Source: Prunus persica (taxonomy: Eukaryota; Streptophyta; Magnoliopsida; Rosales; Rosaceae). From it: DNA of 64,000 nt. Of this stretch, positions 1-13,933 are shown piece after piece (the stretch's first letter is position 1; each line of letters opens with the position of its first letter). The translations under genes were made by a program, and so were the position numbers. Below the pieces are notes generated by a model that was not told the origin of the DNA, did not search any database, and was given only the letters and a program-made list of their open reading frames with translations. Location of the stretch: the NCBI RefSeq assembly GCF_000346465.2, contig NC_034015.1:3144658-3208657 (forward strand), given 5' to 3'.

Positions 1-2095
1 AAGGAATAGATTTCAACTTGATCAGTCTATCTAGACTGAAGTTCCCTCAGTTATATTTTCTTTCCTTTTGTTGTATTTCAGTCCAATCGAATCATTTTGC
101 TTCTTTTAGTTTGTAATATCCATTCAGACACAGTTTTATAAGCGATCAAAGTTACTATTTTCAGTATGATCTCTTGCCTCTACCTTGTTTGTTTGAGTTA
201 TAAATTGCACAAGTGGAATAAAGCCCTTATCAAACCAAGCATATAAAAGAACCAATTCCGGCCGGTTCCCCACTTGGAGCAGAATGACTTGATAAGAAGT
301 TAAGATTTATTAAGGCACAAGATAACAACATTAACATCACGTCTGATTCACACTCTTACTATTGGGTTTTTAAGTACCAATAGTGACACACCTATAATAA
401 TATTCCACAAAGCATATTAAAGCACAGTGTTGGGCCCCAATTAACTAAAAACTACTACAAGTATATTAAAGCCCATTTTTTGGTCTGATTCACACTCTTT
501 CTTTTAAGCTTTCAAGTAAATAGTGGCAAGCTTATAAGAACATGCCACAAAGCATATTAATGCTCATGTTTTTTGGGCTTAATTGACTAAAACTACTATC
601 GGTGCTAAAATACACAACACTTTTTAGGGAGAACAAAAACTTAAGACCTTTTTAAAGATTCAAAAGAGAAATATAATCAGACTAAATGACCCTGTTTGGT
701 TCATGGAACAGAGTTGATGAGCAATTACTTCCCATGTATTTTTCAAGAGATGATAAATGGAGATTCATTTCCCATATTTGGTAACCCTGAGAAAGTAACC
801 AAGAAATACCACTTTATTTCCTTTCATATGTTTGGTTTGTGTAGGAATGTAAAACAAAGTTTGTTTAATTTTTCAATTATACCCATATGAAATCAAATTA
901 AAAAAAGAAAAGAAAAAAGAATGCATTTAATACTATATTGTAATTCTAAATTGGTAATGGGGACAATATGGTCATGAAAAATATGTATTTAATCTTGATT
1001 CATTTTCCCAAACTTTCCCATGTGGAGGAAAACAAAACTCAAAAGGGGAGGAAGGCTTCACTTCCGCCACTACTTTCCCATGTGCAAAGCAATTTCACAT
1101 GCCTAGACTTACCAAATATGGGAAAATAATTGATTTTCCATTCCCAAGTCTCCTTTTTCAATAACCAAATGGGGCCAAAGGGTAGTGAGGAATTAGATGG
1201 TCCGCGTGAATGCTTAACACTACCCTAGACAAAGGGATGTTGTGTGCTTTTAAGAGCACTTCCATCGGGAGGCCCCAGCCAGGACAAGAGCACCCAGGCC
1301 CCCATTTGTGTTTCCAGCTCCCTATTTTTGCCAGGGCAAGAGATGAGCTCCACCAACCTGGGCAAGCCCAAACGCAAGACTTGCCTAGGCAAACTGATCA
1401 GCTAATTTAAATAACAAAAAAATTGAAAAAAAAAAGGAAAAAAGAACCAAAAATTTTAGAAATTTTGTTTTAATAAATACCTAGCTATATTTTTCACTTC
1501 GCACACCAAAATTCTATACAAATTCATTTCCTCATATCTCATGTGCATAGTAGTTGCCCTTGGGTTGCCATAGTAATGGGTGGAAAACTAACAAAAAAAT
1601 TGCTTGACCAGGCACTATTTGTATGAATAATAACAACCCTTATCTCCCGTACCTTTTGCCATGACAAATGGGTTGCTCTAATAGAACTAGTCTAGTAATA
1701 CGCAAGATATTTGTCAGTTTGCTTAACAAACTACCATGTGAGTGGATGCTATCTACCTACTGTTAAGCTTGGGGATAAAGTTAAACTCATCCCGATCGGA
1801 TAAAGGAGGTTATTATCTTTTGTAAAAACAAAAAGGATATAAAAGAGAGACAAATATGTGTGTGTTAGTTATGTGTTTATCTTATTTTGGTTCAGGAACC
1901 AGACCCAGTAGCACGGCTGCACGGATATGAAAATTATGTCATGTTCTATTTACGGCAGGAGCCCAGGTGGGACCCACAAAGATTTCTTAAACCAAACGAT
2001 ATGTTTGGTCTTGCTTGCAATCCACAGTCTGCTTTGCTGACGTGAAAGCAAGGCAAAAGCCCCGGATAAGAGAACAGACGACTGTCTCTTCTCCT
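1..2095. other. Upstream intergenic region
   Basis: AT-rich sequence with no supported gene. It holds a possible MITE (688-1175) and an ill-defined repeat-like stretch at about 1249-1690. A TGACGT box at 2038-2043 lies shortly before the probable TATA box of the downstream gene. The short open frames here lack coding character. Confidence 0.6.
688..1175. mobile_element. Possible MITE with imperfect terminal inverted repeats
   Basis: The left end (CCCTGTTTGGTT at about 690-701) and the reverse complement of the right end (CCCCATTTGGTT, right end at about 1162-1173) match at 10 of 12 positions. A weaker inverted match continues inward around the TTCCCAT motifs. There is no transposase and no clear target-site duplication, so the assignment to a small non-autonomous DNA transposon is tentative. 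Confidence 0.35.
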
Positions 2096-2103
2096 TGTTT
2101 GCT

Positions 2104-2110
2104 TATATAG
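2104..2110 (+). promoter_or_regulatory. Probable TATA box of the arabinofuranosidase gene
   Basis: TATATAG follows GCT about 600 bp before the start codon and 125 bp before a good splice donor, so it would place transcription start near 2135. This fits a first non-coding exon followed by an intron in the 5' UTR. It is inferred from spacing only. Confidence 0.45.
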
Positions 2111-2228
2111 ATAAGCGCAGAAGGAGTCAACTCACCCACAGTCTCTTGGAAATATCGACTCAAAAACAAATTTCCTTGGTTGGGTTGGAGTTGGAGTTAA
2201 AAAAAGAAAACAAGAATATTTATTTCAG

Positions 2229-2675
2229 GTATTATTTTTTTTGTTTAGTTTCTGAACTGAATTTTATACTAAATGGATGAGAACTTAATAATGCACTCTT
2301 ATCTGAGCATTGCTGAAAATCACCATCTTTCTGGGTATTCTCTTCTTCTTTGAGGAATTTGGTTTTTACTCGTTATCTTTTTATATCAATTTTAAATTCA
2401 ATAGAGACTTGCTTCACTAGAATCTCCTTGATTTGATCAACTTTGTAGTTATTTAATTGGTCTTAATTATTTGTGGGTCTTTCATAATGTTACCACACAT
2501 CAATCGGTTTGATTGAACCAAAAAGTCATTGTGAGGAAGTGTTTATGGGATTTCTATATTTTGGCGATCACTCATTAACTGAGAGACCATTTTGCATTGT
2601 TTGTGTTACCTTGTTCTTTTGCTGTTTAATTGATCAGAATGTAACTGAGTATCTCCTTTGTCTATGCTTTTTTAG
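2229..2675 (+). other. Probable 5'-UTR intron
   Basis: A donor (TTTCAG|GTATT) at 2229 and a pyrimidine-tract acceptor (CTTTTTTAG) ending at 2675 flank a T-rich stretch. The acceptor lies 31 nt before the ATG at 2707. Leader introns are common in plant cell-wall enzyme genes. A transcript read would settle it. Confidence 0.45.
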
Positions 2676-2706
2676 CTGTGGAAGTATTGGGTGTGGTAAC
2701 TGAGCA

Positions 2707-4321
2707 ATGGGCTCTCGCAAGTCCCCTCATGTTGTTCTTCTGCTATATGTCTTGGTTTGCTTTGTGTATCAATCTTTTGCTATTGGAGTTGATACGAACC
2801 AGACAGCAAAGCTGCTGGTGGATGCTTCTGAAGCATCGGGACGGCCAATATCTGAAACACTGTTTGGAATTTTCTTTGAGGTTAGTGTGTTGGCTTGGAA
2901 TGGTGAATTTTTGTTCAGTTCCAACTGCTTTTTGTTACTTCTATAATCTATAGCTTGTTAGCTATTACTGTAATTCTTACAATTTTTAAAATCTCTTTTC
3001 ATTTGTTTTCTTATTTTATTTTATTTTATGTGCGGATATATCCTGATTTATGTGGCAATTATAAACCTTCTGTCGCTTAAACATGTCTGTCTCATTATAT
3101 TACTAACATTGTGGTTTCATTTAAGATGCTATTAATTTTGAGGTATATGCATTCTCTCAAATGCTTGTTCACTGCAGGAGATTAACCATGCTGGTGCCGG
3201 CGGGCTATGGGCTGAGCTTGTAAGCAACAGAGGTACTTCCCTTACTCTCGGAATTCCAGCTAATACAAGTGAAAATAACATATTGGAAAATATTCTCTTG
3301 CCAGATTGTTTGGCAACATAAGATGCTTATTATGTTGCTAGATTGTGAAGCTAGACCATTTCAGAATAATTCGTGCTTGAATGTGTGGTCCAGATTTGCA
3401 TTCTGACAAGAAAGTTCAAAATTCATGTGTGTGAGAACCATTGAAGGAACTGTTTGAATGCCTTTCTGTTTTCATTATATTTTCAGAGTTTCTTTTCAAA
3501 TCTGATATATTTAGTACGAGTCAAGCTGGCAGACACCATTTTTTCTGTTCTTATATTTTGGAAGTGGAGGGTTTGGTGTCTTCCTGAAACATTTTACTGT
3601 TGGATTAACTCTTCATTGAGATGTTTAGGATTATCCTATGAATGTTTTTATTTATTTATGCAAAGTTGTTGTATTTGAGTTAATGTGCTACCTGCTTGTG
3701 CAAGTGCGGTTGAGTACAAAATGGAGAAATATTCTACTTTTTTGAGACTCACGTCTTACTCTGTACATTTAATATGCACTACCAGATCCCCCCCTTTTTT
3801 TTTTCCTTCGATTTCTTTTCTGTCATGTCAGTTTTAAGTTCAACAACAGGTTGAATGACTTCAGATTATCAGTACATGGTTAAAAAGTTTTCTTCAGAAT
3901 CATATGAAATGTGGAATTCACTGTATTGCTAAATATAAAATGTTATAGTTAGCCTTTGTCTCGTAATTTTGACTGAATGTTTATAGCTGAGGCTTCTTAA
4001 TAACGTTTTCCCACAGGTTTTGAAGCTGGGGGCCCTAACGTTCCTTCCAACATTGATCCTTGGTCTATAATTGGGAATGAGTCATCTTTGATAGTGTCAA
4101 CGGACCGTTCTTCATGCTTTGACCGCAACAAGGTTGCACTTCGAATAGAGGTGCTATGTGATAGCCAAGGTGCCAGTAGCTGCCCTGATGGTGGTGTAGG
4201 AATTTATAATCCTGGGTTCTGGGGCATGGTATGAACCCTTCAACATATTATCTAATGGGTTCATTCTAAATGCTTATGTTCCAAATTCACAGTTTGCAAC
4301 ATATGTATTTGTCTGACAATT

Positions 4322-4390
<69 letters not shown>

Positions 4391-7300
4391 ATGTGTGTGT
4401 GTGTGTGTGTGTGTGCATGCATACGCACACAGCACGAGAACAAGAACAACAAAACTACACACACACACACATGTAAATATTCACTACATTTTTCTTTCTG
4501 GCTCTTTGCTACTGGTTTCTTACCTGTGTTTTGTCCAGAATATTGAAAAGGGGAAGACCTACAGTGTTGTTCTTTATGTCCGCTCATCTGGATCAATCAA
4601 TGTGTCCGTATCATTGACGGGCTCAGATGGGTTGCAGAAACTTGCTGCTGCGAACATTATGTGAGCATCCTCTGTTCTGCTGATATTTTGTAATCAGCAG
4701 TTCCTTACTGACAGTTTTATCTCCATTTAAGAGTCTGACATTACATTTCATTGCCTTTGCAGAGCTTCTGATTCAGAAGTTTCAAACTGGACAAAAGTTG
4801 AAGTTATGTTGGAAGCCCAAGGAACAAATCCTAATTCAAGACTGCAACTGACAACAACCAGAAAAGGGTTTATATGGTTTGATCAAGTTTCAGTCATGCC
4901 CCTGGATACATATAAGGTACCTTTTTTCTCCACAAATTCACTCATTCTCGTGACGTGAGATTATGTCATCAATATTTGGATGTGTTTAATCGTCTCACCC
5001 GTGTTTCACAAGATTGTTACAAGTATAATGTTCTGTTTTGAAATTCTAGATTTTATAGTCTTTTGAAAGATATTAATATGAAAGCATTACCATGAAGGAT
5101 GCATTATGCTTTTAGACCACCTGTCTGTTATATGGAACATCTTTTCCTTAGATATAGTTTTTCTTGGTTGCATATCATCTCCATACTGTACTTTTCCTTG
5201 GACTTCATTTATAAATCAGTTTTTTTCCTGTTTTGTGTAGGCATGTAACTTAGAGAGAATTATACATAATATGTCATATTTATTGACTTCAGTGTGGTAT
5301 CATCATAATTCGTTTAAAAATTATTCTTCCTTTTCTCGCAATAATTGAATTTGGAGCAGTTGAAATCAATCGTTGAAACTTTTGTGATTTTGATAGCCAA
5401 TACATTTGAGGATGTAACAAACACCTCATACTTTCATTGATGAAAATTTCTCAAAATGAAAAATGCATGGTTTGATATTTTAGACGGAAAACGTAATAAC
5501 ACACTTGTACTGTCCCTGGGATCTGACATCCACACTTTCAGCTAGTCATCTGAGCATGTATCTAACAGCTGTATTATTTTAGCTTCTGTTGTTATATTTT
5601 GTTTGAATGTGACTTATTGAATGCAAACTGGACTCTGTTTATTCTTCAAATGTGAATTATGGACCTAACCATTGGAAAATATATGACATTGCAGCAAGCG
5701 CTATAGAAAATATAATTTCTTCAGGATCTCAACAAAATCTACATTGAATCTGTCATCATTTCTACTTCGCAATTCTGTTCCTGCCATTAATATTGATAGA
5801 AAGTTTCTCCATGTTTGGATCGATGGTCTTTAGGGATGTTTTCTTTATCTGGGGTATTTTCTAATTGGAAAGCTGTAGTAGTCTAGTTGCTATGACTTGA
5901 TCTTGGAGCTGTTGTTTTCCTACCGGATTTATTAGGTTGGGATGATGTTTTGATTTTTAGTTTATGTCTGGATACGTTGTCTCCTTTTTCTTGATCATTT
6001 GTGATTAGTGAAATTGTGTTTCTTATGATGAAAAAAAGAACGAAACAAAGTATTCAGGAATACTTTAAAAAGAAGTTGAAAAATTGCAGGCATACAAGTT
6101 TGAACTTTGCAGGTTAAATTTCGGTCATGTTGGAAGTTGATCTAATTTATTAAATTTTATGCCCTTATATTTATTGGCTTGCCGGCTTTCAATGTGTAAC
6201 TTGTAAGGAGCTGTGTGATATGCTTTGCTACATGCATACCTTGTGTGTCTTTTTACTCTTTATGAAACTATTATTTTGGATCAGGGACATGGATTTCGGA
6301 AGGACCTTGTTGAAATGTTGGAAGATTTAAAACCTCAATTTATCAGATTTCCAGGTAAATTTGGATTTACTTGTCTTAATACGAGACAGTTACTAAACTT
6401 GAGCTTTTCATATATAACTCTCAGCTGAAATATATGGATGCTGAACTATGCAAGCTGGGCTGTGGCCACCTTGGCCCCATGGGCATGTGCCCTTGCTCAA
6501 GGTGGCCCCTAATGTTTTAAAAATTTATTTATGTGTCAAATTATTCCTATTTCTAAACATTTTTTAAAATTTATTTTTATCTCTCATAACAATTTCTTTT
6601 TCTTTTCTTGATAATATATATATATATATTCTATAATCATTCTCCTATCTGGATGTTAATGTCCAATCTTTAGGCCAGATGCATCCACCAGTCTCTAGGC
6701 GGTGTTATTTTTTCATTCCCGATCGATCAATGTAGGTTCACACTTGGATTTTATGTTTTAACTCTCGAGTTTTTGGGGCCCAAAACTTGAGAGTTAAAGC
6801 CTAAAATCTAAGTTGTACGATTATTCTATATCCTAAAATAAGTAACCCTGTTGAGATTAGGATAATAAACTGGAAAAAAAAAGCATTTCTATCCGGACGG
6901 AATCCGTAGACTAACGTGTGGATGAGCCATTTGATCTGCTTCTGTAATTGTGGGGTCCTGTGTAAGAGTGGGCCTATGTATATATTATTTCTACTTCTAC
7001 CCTTTTACATATTTTTGCTTTCAATATTAAAGGCCAATAAGTTCTTTATGAAGTAAAAATTGGATTGGTTATTGTGTGGTACATCTAAATCCCAGTGATT
7101 CGTTCTATATTTTCAATAGATGAAAGGTGATTAGCTTTACTCAAATTTGTCCAGTAGATCTTGTTTTAGTATATAAGATCAACTCATTGTTTGCGAGTGA
7201 ATCCCACATCAGGAATTAAAGTCTTGCATAATAGTTTGAAAGATCTTGGGGGCATCTCAACTCATTGCCATTCGGTTTTGGGTTGGATGTTCACATTATA

Positions 7301-10300
7301 ACATGGTCTCAGAGCATGTTATCTAGTGTTGCGCCCAACTGCCACGCGAGCTCTCACATCACCCAATATATGTTGTCCACGTGGCTTGGATTGAGTGACA
7401 CCTCATTTGTGGGGGCGTGTTGACGGAAGATTCTAGCTTTGACATTATTGTTGTGGAGGTTCATATATTTCACATGGTTCTTGTTGTTTATATTTGCCTG
7501 CTGTCCACTATATCTACAAATGTTCTATGGTATGTACTAATTTTCTCAAGCCTCCGAGTGAAAAGCAGGCTTTACAGAAACTTTGTAAGCAAAATGATTG
7601 AAATCTTAATGGGCAAAAAAAAAATCCTGTTTCTTTGCAAAGATGCAGATCTTTATTAGACAAGCTTAAATAAAAGTAACCTTGTCCTTCTTTGGCTGCT
7701 ATCAGTTTTACCTGCAGATATGAACTACATCCACATGTTTTCTCTGAAATTATTTTCATTTTTATCTTTTGGACATTATATACTATTGAATTTTTTTAGT
7801 GGGTAACCTTGCTGGCTTGATTGCCTGACCACTTGACAAATATAACTTGGGACTCTTTTTAAATGCCAAACCATGCTAAAAATGCTTGATTTTGTGATAA
7901 AGAGATGATACATGTTCTAATATGGTCAATACAGCGGAGCTATTATATTGTTTCCTCATAATTCAAACAAATTCGTATTTTTTTTTTTCTATTGTGTTGC
8001 ATTAGGTGGCTGTTTCGTCGAAGGTGAATGGCTACGAAATGCATTTCGTTGGAAAGAAACAATTGGACCCTGGGAAGAGAGACCTGGACACTTTGGTGAT
8101 GTTTGGATGTACTGGACTGATGACGGAATTGGTTATTTTGAGTTTCTCCAAGTAGGTATCTTTTTTAGTTCTGTCATTCAAGGATGCTTGGAGTTTCCTT
8201 TAAAATCCTGCTTCTGTCAGTACCAGTTTTGAAAATTTTATTCATGCAGCTAGCAGAGGACCTTGGTACATTGCCAATATGGGTATTTAATAACGGTACT
8301 TCACATTTTCTTAGCGCTTCCTTTATCTTTTCAATAATCACATTTACCTTTGCCAATACTGACTGTATGAATTTCATAGGAATCAGTCACACTGATCAAG
8401 TTGATACTTCCAGTGTCTTACCATTTGTACAGGTATGTCTGCATTGCTGACCATTTCTCATTAGCTAATCAGCAACTGATACCAAATGGATGTAGCAAAC
8501 CATTAATTATTTTCTAATCGGGATTATATCTTTGCAACTAAAGCAAATGTATGCAAGTGACATTTAGGCTTTTCAAAATATGCTTCATCCTTATAAATCT
8601 GTGGCTTTATGTGCTTTGGTGTATGAAACATCTTTGCAAATATGGTTTTAGGAGATTAAATTTAGATTTTGCCTTCTTTTTCTGGTCAAGTGGTTTCATT
8701 GTCTCCAAGCCTAGCTTCATTTGAGTTCCCACTAAATGATGTTCATACAAGTGGGGTTGCTGTGGTGAGGGTAGGGCAGAGCTGCAGGTGACATAAGGTG
8801 TTGTCACTCATTGAAAAACAGTAAAACATAGCAACAAAATGCAGTAAAAGCATTTACATTATGTGAAATATGTGTCAATGTGGTGTATTGTCTGCTACTA
8901 GGAAAACTTTGCATTGAACTCACAATGTGATATGGGAACTTGTATTGACTCATTAACATTATAAGTATCAATGCTATATGTCTATCTAATGCAATTTGAA
9001 CATAAATGAGAAGAACCGTGGATAAGATGAAGTTTTGATGTCCTATATAAGATAAATTTTGCTACTTAATTCTAGATCGTGTTAGTAAACCTATTATGTG
9101 TTAATAAATCTCAAACTTATGGTTTAACTTTCACGTTTTCTTGTTTACAGGAAGCTCTTGATGGTCTTGAGTTTGCTAGAGGCAGTCCTAATTCTACCTG
9201 GGGTTCTCTCCGTGCTGCAATGGGACACCCAGAACCCTTTGACTTGAGATATGTTGCTATTGGGAATGAGGATTGCGGAAAAAAGAACTACCTAGGTTTG
9301 TCTATTTTCTAGTTCATACTTTTTGTTTGCTCTTTAGTTGGTTAGATGGAACGGATTGAGTTTTACACATATGGGACGTAGGATGACTTTCTGCATGCAA
9401 AGTCGTGCATAACTTAATCTGTGTATATGAATGTCCTTACAATTTAGTGCAGTTTTCACTCTTTTGTCCTTAAAACAATTGCAACTTTGCAATATGCTTC
9501 GGGAAATAACTCTGATTAAGATCTGAATTTTTTTCCAAAATAACTTCAGTTCTTCTGCCACAATCCTTTCTCTGAAAAGGCAAACTTGCTATTCCTTATT
9601 TTTTGTGAATCAAATGACGACCTGTGTCTACTTCATTGTCTTTTATTCCTTGAATCTTTGTACTTGACCTACAACGGTTTCTCATTATTGAAAAGTCTTG
9701 TTTTGCATACAATAATGGCATCATATTGTAGAAGTAATTAAATGGAAGTGCTAAAAGAAGTAGATTCTTGAAAACCCTTCTTTTCCAACCTGCGACATTT
9801 TTCCGCTTCACTTCCCAAACTCTCGAAAGAGTAGAATTCTAAAGGACAATTTCCACACTGATTTCAATGCAACAGACATAGGATCTACTTGTAATTTTGG
9901 GAGACCCGCCTTATTGATTTTCTCAGCAATCAGTCAACTGAATTGAACCCTAGTTTTGTAACCTGTTATTTCCTCCAAATAAACTTACAAGCCCATGGTT
10001 GCAAAATTCTTAATTGCAATACAGATATTTAAGGATTGCTCTTACTTGGTAGTGGAGACTTGTTAAAGTCGGAATCTCCAACCCAGAACCGATTGGCAGT
10101 TGGTGGAGAGAGCCTAGATTTTACATATTGTGATGCACTGGTTAGAATATATAACCCATGTGGAATTTTTATATTATTAACACACTCTCTCACATGTGTT
10201 CGAGTTGAGCCAATCATCTGGCCAGCCTAACACATGTTAAAGTTGCACATCCAACACGTAAGCAATTGGCAGAGGATGCGGGTACCTTGAATTTTAGATT

Positions 10301-13300
10301 TTGTGATTCAATGTTATATATATAATAGAGGGATTTTATATTCTCAACGACGCTTATGCTTTTCCTCTTTTTCTTGACCAGGAAATTACCTTAAGTTCTA
10401 TAGTGCTATAAAACGTGCCTATCCAGACATCAAAATAATTTCAAACTGTGACGGATCTTCTCGAAAGTTGGATCATCCAGCTGATTTGTATGATTTTCAT
10501 GTAAATTTCGTAACACCACGACTTGTATTACACTTGCTAATGATTTTTTTTTTTACCATTCAATGCGTTGGATTATTGATTTGGCAACATGGAATGACAT
10601 TTGCAATAGTAATCTTACCTTCTGATCTTTATTTAGGTATATACAGATGCCAAAAACATGTTTTCTATGGCTCATCAGTTTGATCATACATCACGTAGTG
10701 GTCCCAAGGTAGGGTAATGTGCCTTCTTATGATTTAATCTGCTCTGAATGGCTTCTATTAATTTTCTTAACATTCAACATGATTCAGGCTTTTGTGAGTG
10801 AGTATGCCGTCACTGGGAAAGATGCTGGAACAGGAAGTCTTCTAGCAGCACTAGGTGAAGCTGGATTTCTTATTGGGCTGGAGAAAAACAGGTTTGTTGT
10901 AGCATTTCAAGAATTTGTTTCCTGTGATATTTTCCAAAATGCTTACAATGTTTTCTTTACAGAAAATATTTTTCTTCAAAGTTCCAGCAGGAAAAATATG
11001 CATAGTTTGCTATCTTATATAGATATGTCTACACATAATTAAAGATCTAACTTCTTTATTATATATTTGTGAATACAGTATTTCTCCTTGCAAAAGAAAT
11101 GCATGGCATTTCCTGCACTTTTGTTTGCCACAAATCCATATTGTGTGTTGCCATATTTCTTTGTGTGACCAGCTGCACATCTGTTTTCTATGGAGTTGAA
11201 GGCTTCTGATATTCCCAACCTATAGAGATAGTATTAAATTGAAATAAAAAATGATAAATGGTAATATATCACAGATGTACATGAGGATTCTAGGGTAGTA
11301 ATCTTTATACTTACTTTTTACCAAAAGATTTATATACTTGCAAAGACGGGCAGCTACTGAGTACTTTCATTGTTTATTCTTATCAAATGCAGTGATGTTG
11401 TTGAGATGGCAAGTTATGCACCACTCTTTGTGAATGCCAATAACAGGAGGTATACTTTTCTCATCTCATTCTTTTTCTCAAATGCAATTTTTATTTATTA
11501 AGTTTTCAACAGGGGATCATTGTTGTGTAGTTATTACTAAAACTGAAAACTTCTCTGTCATCAAGGTGGAACCCAGATGCAATCGTCTTTAACTCCTCAC
11601 ATCTCTATGGGACTCCTAGCTACTGGGTGCAATGTCTTTTTAACGAATCAAGTGGAGCAACTATTTTCAATGCAACACTCCAAACAAATTTGTCTACTTC
11701 ACTTCTTGCATCTGCAATTTCCTGGAAAAATTCAGAAAATGAGAATAGTTACCTAAGAATCAAGGTTTTTGTTTGTGCTAGTACATTATCTCAGTCAGTT
11801 TTGTGCTTCGTGATGCTTAATTGAGATTGTGTTCATCTAACCTTTTTTGTTCTGTGTAAATTGTAGTTTTTTGATGCCCTTATAGTGTTTCTTGCCATCT
11901 AACATATAGTTGGAATATGGAAAGAAGCTCATATTTCACATTGCTCTAGAACTATTACGACTATGTTGCTTTGCTTCAAATGGAAAATATTAGAGACTAA
12001 CACTCAATCAATGCATGAATCTGAATTCCTTTAGCAATAAATTTTATATGAATTGTCAGTTAAATATAGGGTGTGTATTTATAAATATTGTCCATTCTTT
12101 TTGGAACGTTTTCTTTTTTCTGCTCAACTTTCCAGGCGCATCTGGTCTGAAGTAACATGTGTTTGCTTGTACTGCGTTCTTTCTGTGTGTTTGGTGTCAT
12201 CTTTCTTTGTTCAGTATGGTGAATCTGTATGCTTTTTTTTGTTTTTTGTTTTTTTTCTGTATTGCTCAGTATCTACACCTGCTGTTACAAAGTAAAATTA
12301 CATTTTAATGTGAAGGCTGTGAATCTTAAACCTTCGCTGTTTTTTTTCTGCACAGAAGTCTTTCTACTTTAAAATCCAGTGGAAAGTATGAGATGAAACT
12401 TATACGTGTTAACCTTCAGTTACAATAGTCAGAGTATGATGTGCATATTATATTTTAATATGTTTTTAAAATAATATAACTATCTTAAACATCCTTGTCC
12501 CCAAACTAAATGAATGAACAATTTTGATGCTGAGTGCACGTCCGGTATCCATCAATCCAACTTTTACAGGAACTAGGGTTTGTGTTAACTTCTCTTTCCC
12601 ATTCTTAATCAATGATTTTCTCTTTGCTTAGAATACCTTTATTTCAATACGGTTATTGCTCCATGCTAATACATGATATTTTAGGATAAGTTTTGTAGCA
12701 GTATTATGCTTCTACCCCTTAGTAGATGGCAGTGGAAGTTGCCAAAGTCCATACTCAAACTAATATAATAAAATTATCTTTTAGGCAGCCATTGATTGTT
12801 CACTATTTTTATGTTTAGGTTTCTTTTTTAACTATGACTTCATTCCAAATTCATGCAGCTTCGTTCAACAGTTTCTACCAATATGGTGCATGTCATATTC
12901 TGTGACATCTTATTACTTTGTGATGATTATTTCTTTCTGTAGATTGTGAACTTCGGAACAAACATAGTGAATCTCAAGATTGTTGTGGACGGGTTGGAGC
13001 CGAATTCCATTAATCTGTCTGAGTCAACCAAGACCGTGCTCACATCAACCAACCTGATGGATGAGAATTCCTTTAATGAGCCAAAGAAGGTATCTGAGTC
13101 AACTTGTATCCTTTAACATTTTCATATTGTTGAAGACATGCCCCTACATTGCTTTTGTATATACTTGGAGATGCTGTGTGCCTAAACTAATTTATCTTGA
13201 CTTATTCAATCATGAACTGTTGAAATATAAAAGAATAGTGAACCTATGTCACATATTTTAAATTTTTAGGAAAATGGTTACATAAAAGCATCTAAGCACT

Positions 13301-13895
13301 TGTCAACTTACGTAAAATTAATGTATTAACCTCTCTGGTTGTGGAAAGAGGCTCAAAAGTGAGGATGAGTATGAGGATATGAAGAAAAAATATATATAGT
13401 AAATTATAAATTGACAACTGTATGTTTTATACAAAAACAATTAGAGAGCCCCAATTGGAGAAAGAAAACCCGCAAGCTAGCCACTTGTCATCTTCTAAAT
13501 GGTTCGTAGTGTGCAAAATTGCTTTACCATTTTTCTATTTAAAGTAATAATGGACTTATATGTGAAAAGTCCTAAAAAATAAATTTAAAAAAAAAAAAGT
13601 AGTTTGCCCATATCCTCCTAAAAGCTTAAATTTGTGGGAACAATGATGAACCAATATTGATAGTCTTGAACATAACAATGCTTTGGACCATGTTTTCTAT
13701 CCATATCTTTTTACTTTTGTTTTAAATTAAATGCAGGTGATACCGAACCGGATTCTACTTGAGAAGGCTGGTGAGGATGGTGAGGATATGGAGGTTGCAA
13801 TCTCTCCGCATTCTTTCACCTCAATTGATTTCTTAATAGAATCAAGCTTTATCAGGACAACTGGAGCTGATTCTGTCTCTGTATCTTCTATTTAA
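2707..13895 (+). CDS. ASD1: Alpha-L-arabinofuranosidase, GH51 family (ASD1/ARF type), 17 coding exons
   Basis: This secreted glycoside hydrolase releases terminal arabinofuranose from arabinoxylan and pectic arabinan in the cell wall. By consensus splice sites the exons are 2707-2880, 3178-3232, 4017-4228, 4539-4660, 4763-4916, 6285-6354, 8006-8151, 8250-8295, 8380-8432, 9151-9295, 10382-10500, 10637-10708, 10788-10891, 11393-11449, 11566-11764, 12943-13089 and 13737-13895. All phases join and give 677 aa, close to the roughly 680 aa usual for plant homologues. Residues 1-25 form a signal peptide (basic start, hydrophobic core, SFA end). A carbohydrate-binding-like jelly roll occupies roughly residues 70-240, then the GH51 TIM barrel. 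The predicted acid/base Glu384 lies in AIGNED and the nucleophile Glu461 in FVSEYAV. A C-terminal beta-domain follows. No stop or frameshift is seen, so it is probably functional. The symbol follows the Arabidopsis homologue. Fragments of a second copy lie at 55455-60109. Confidence 0.93.
4323..4471. repeat. Compound microsatellite in intron 3: (CT)n(AT)n(GT)n ... (CA)n
   Basis: About 18 CT units (4323-4358), about 14 AT units (to 4386), a mostly GT tract (4387-4415) and a short CA tract (4456-4471). It lies wholly within the intron between exons 3 and 4, about 70 bp before the exon 4 acceptor. The open frames over it are repeat artefacts. Confidence 0.95.
7190..7430 (+). mobile_element. Possible decayed TRIM/short LTR-element remnant in intron 6
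   Basis: The sequence shows GAATCCCACATCAGG, then GGTCTCAGAGC at about 7305-7315 (one change from the tRNA-Met primer-site core GGTATCAGAGC), then a purine run GTGGGGGCG followed by TGTTGACGG at 7417. Together these resemble an LTR end, PBS, a short internal region, PPT and LTR start. No paired LTRs were found by eye, so this is a weak call. Confidence 0.25.
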
Positions 13896-13933
13896 AAGTT
13901 AGAAATAGAAGAAGTATCATATGCAATCGAATA

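Noticed and set aside
1249..1690. hAT-like MITE from AAGAGCACTTCCATCGG to the GGTTGCTCT end
   Set aside because: Only about six terminal bases pair and no target-site duplication was found, so the boundaries cannot be defended.
4270..4664. Open frames on both strands over the intron 3 repeats
   Set aside because: They are translations of dinucleotide repeats (SLSL, YIYI, CVCV, THTH) plus read-through into exon 4.
6464..6507. GGCCACCTTG...CAAGGTGGCC inverted repeat as a microRNA precursor
   Set aside because: The stem is only 10 bp with a loop of about 24 bases, in an intron, without an extended duplex.
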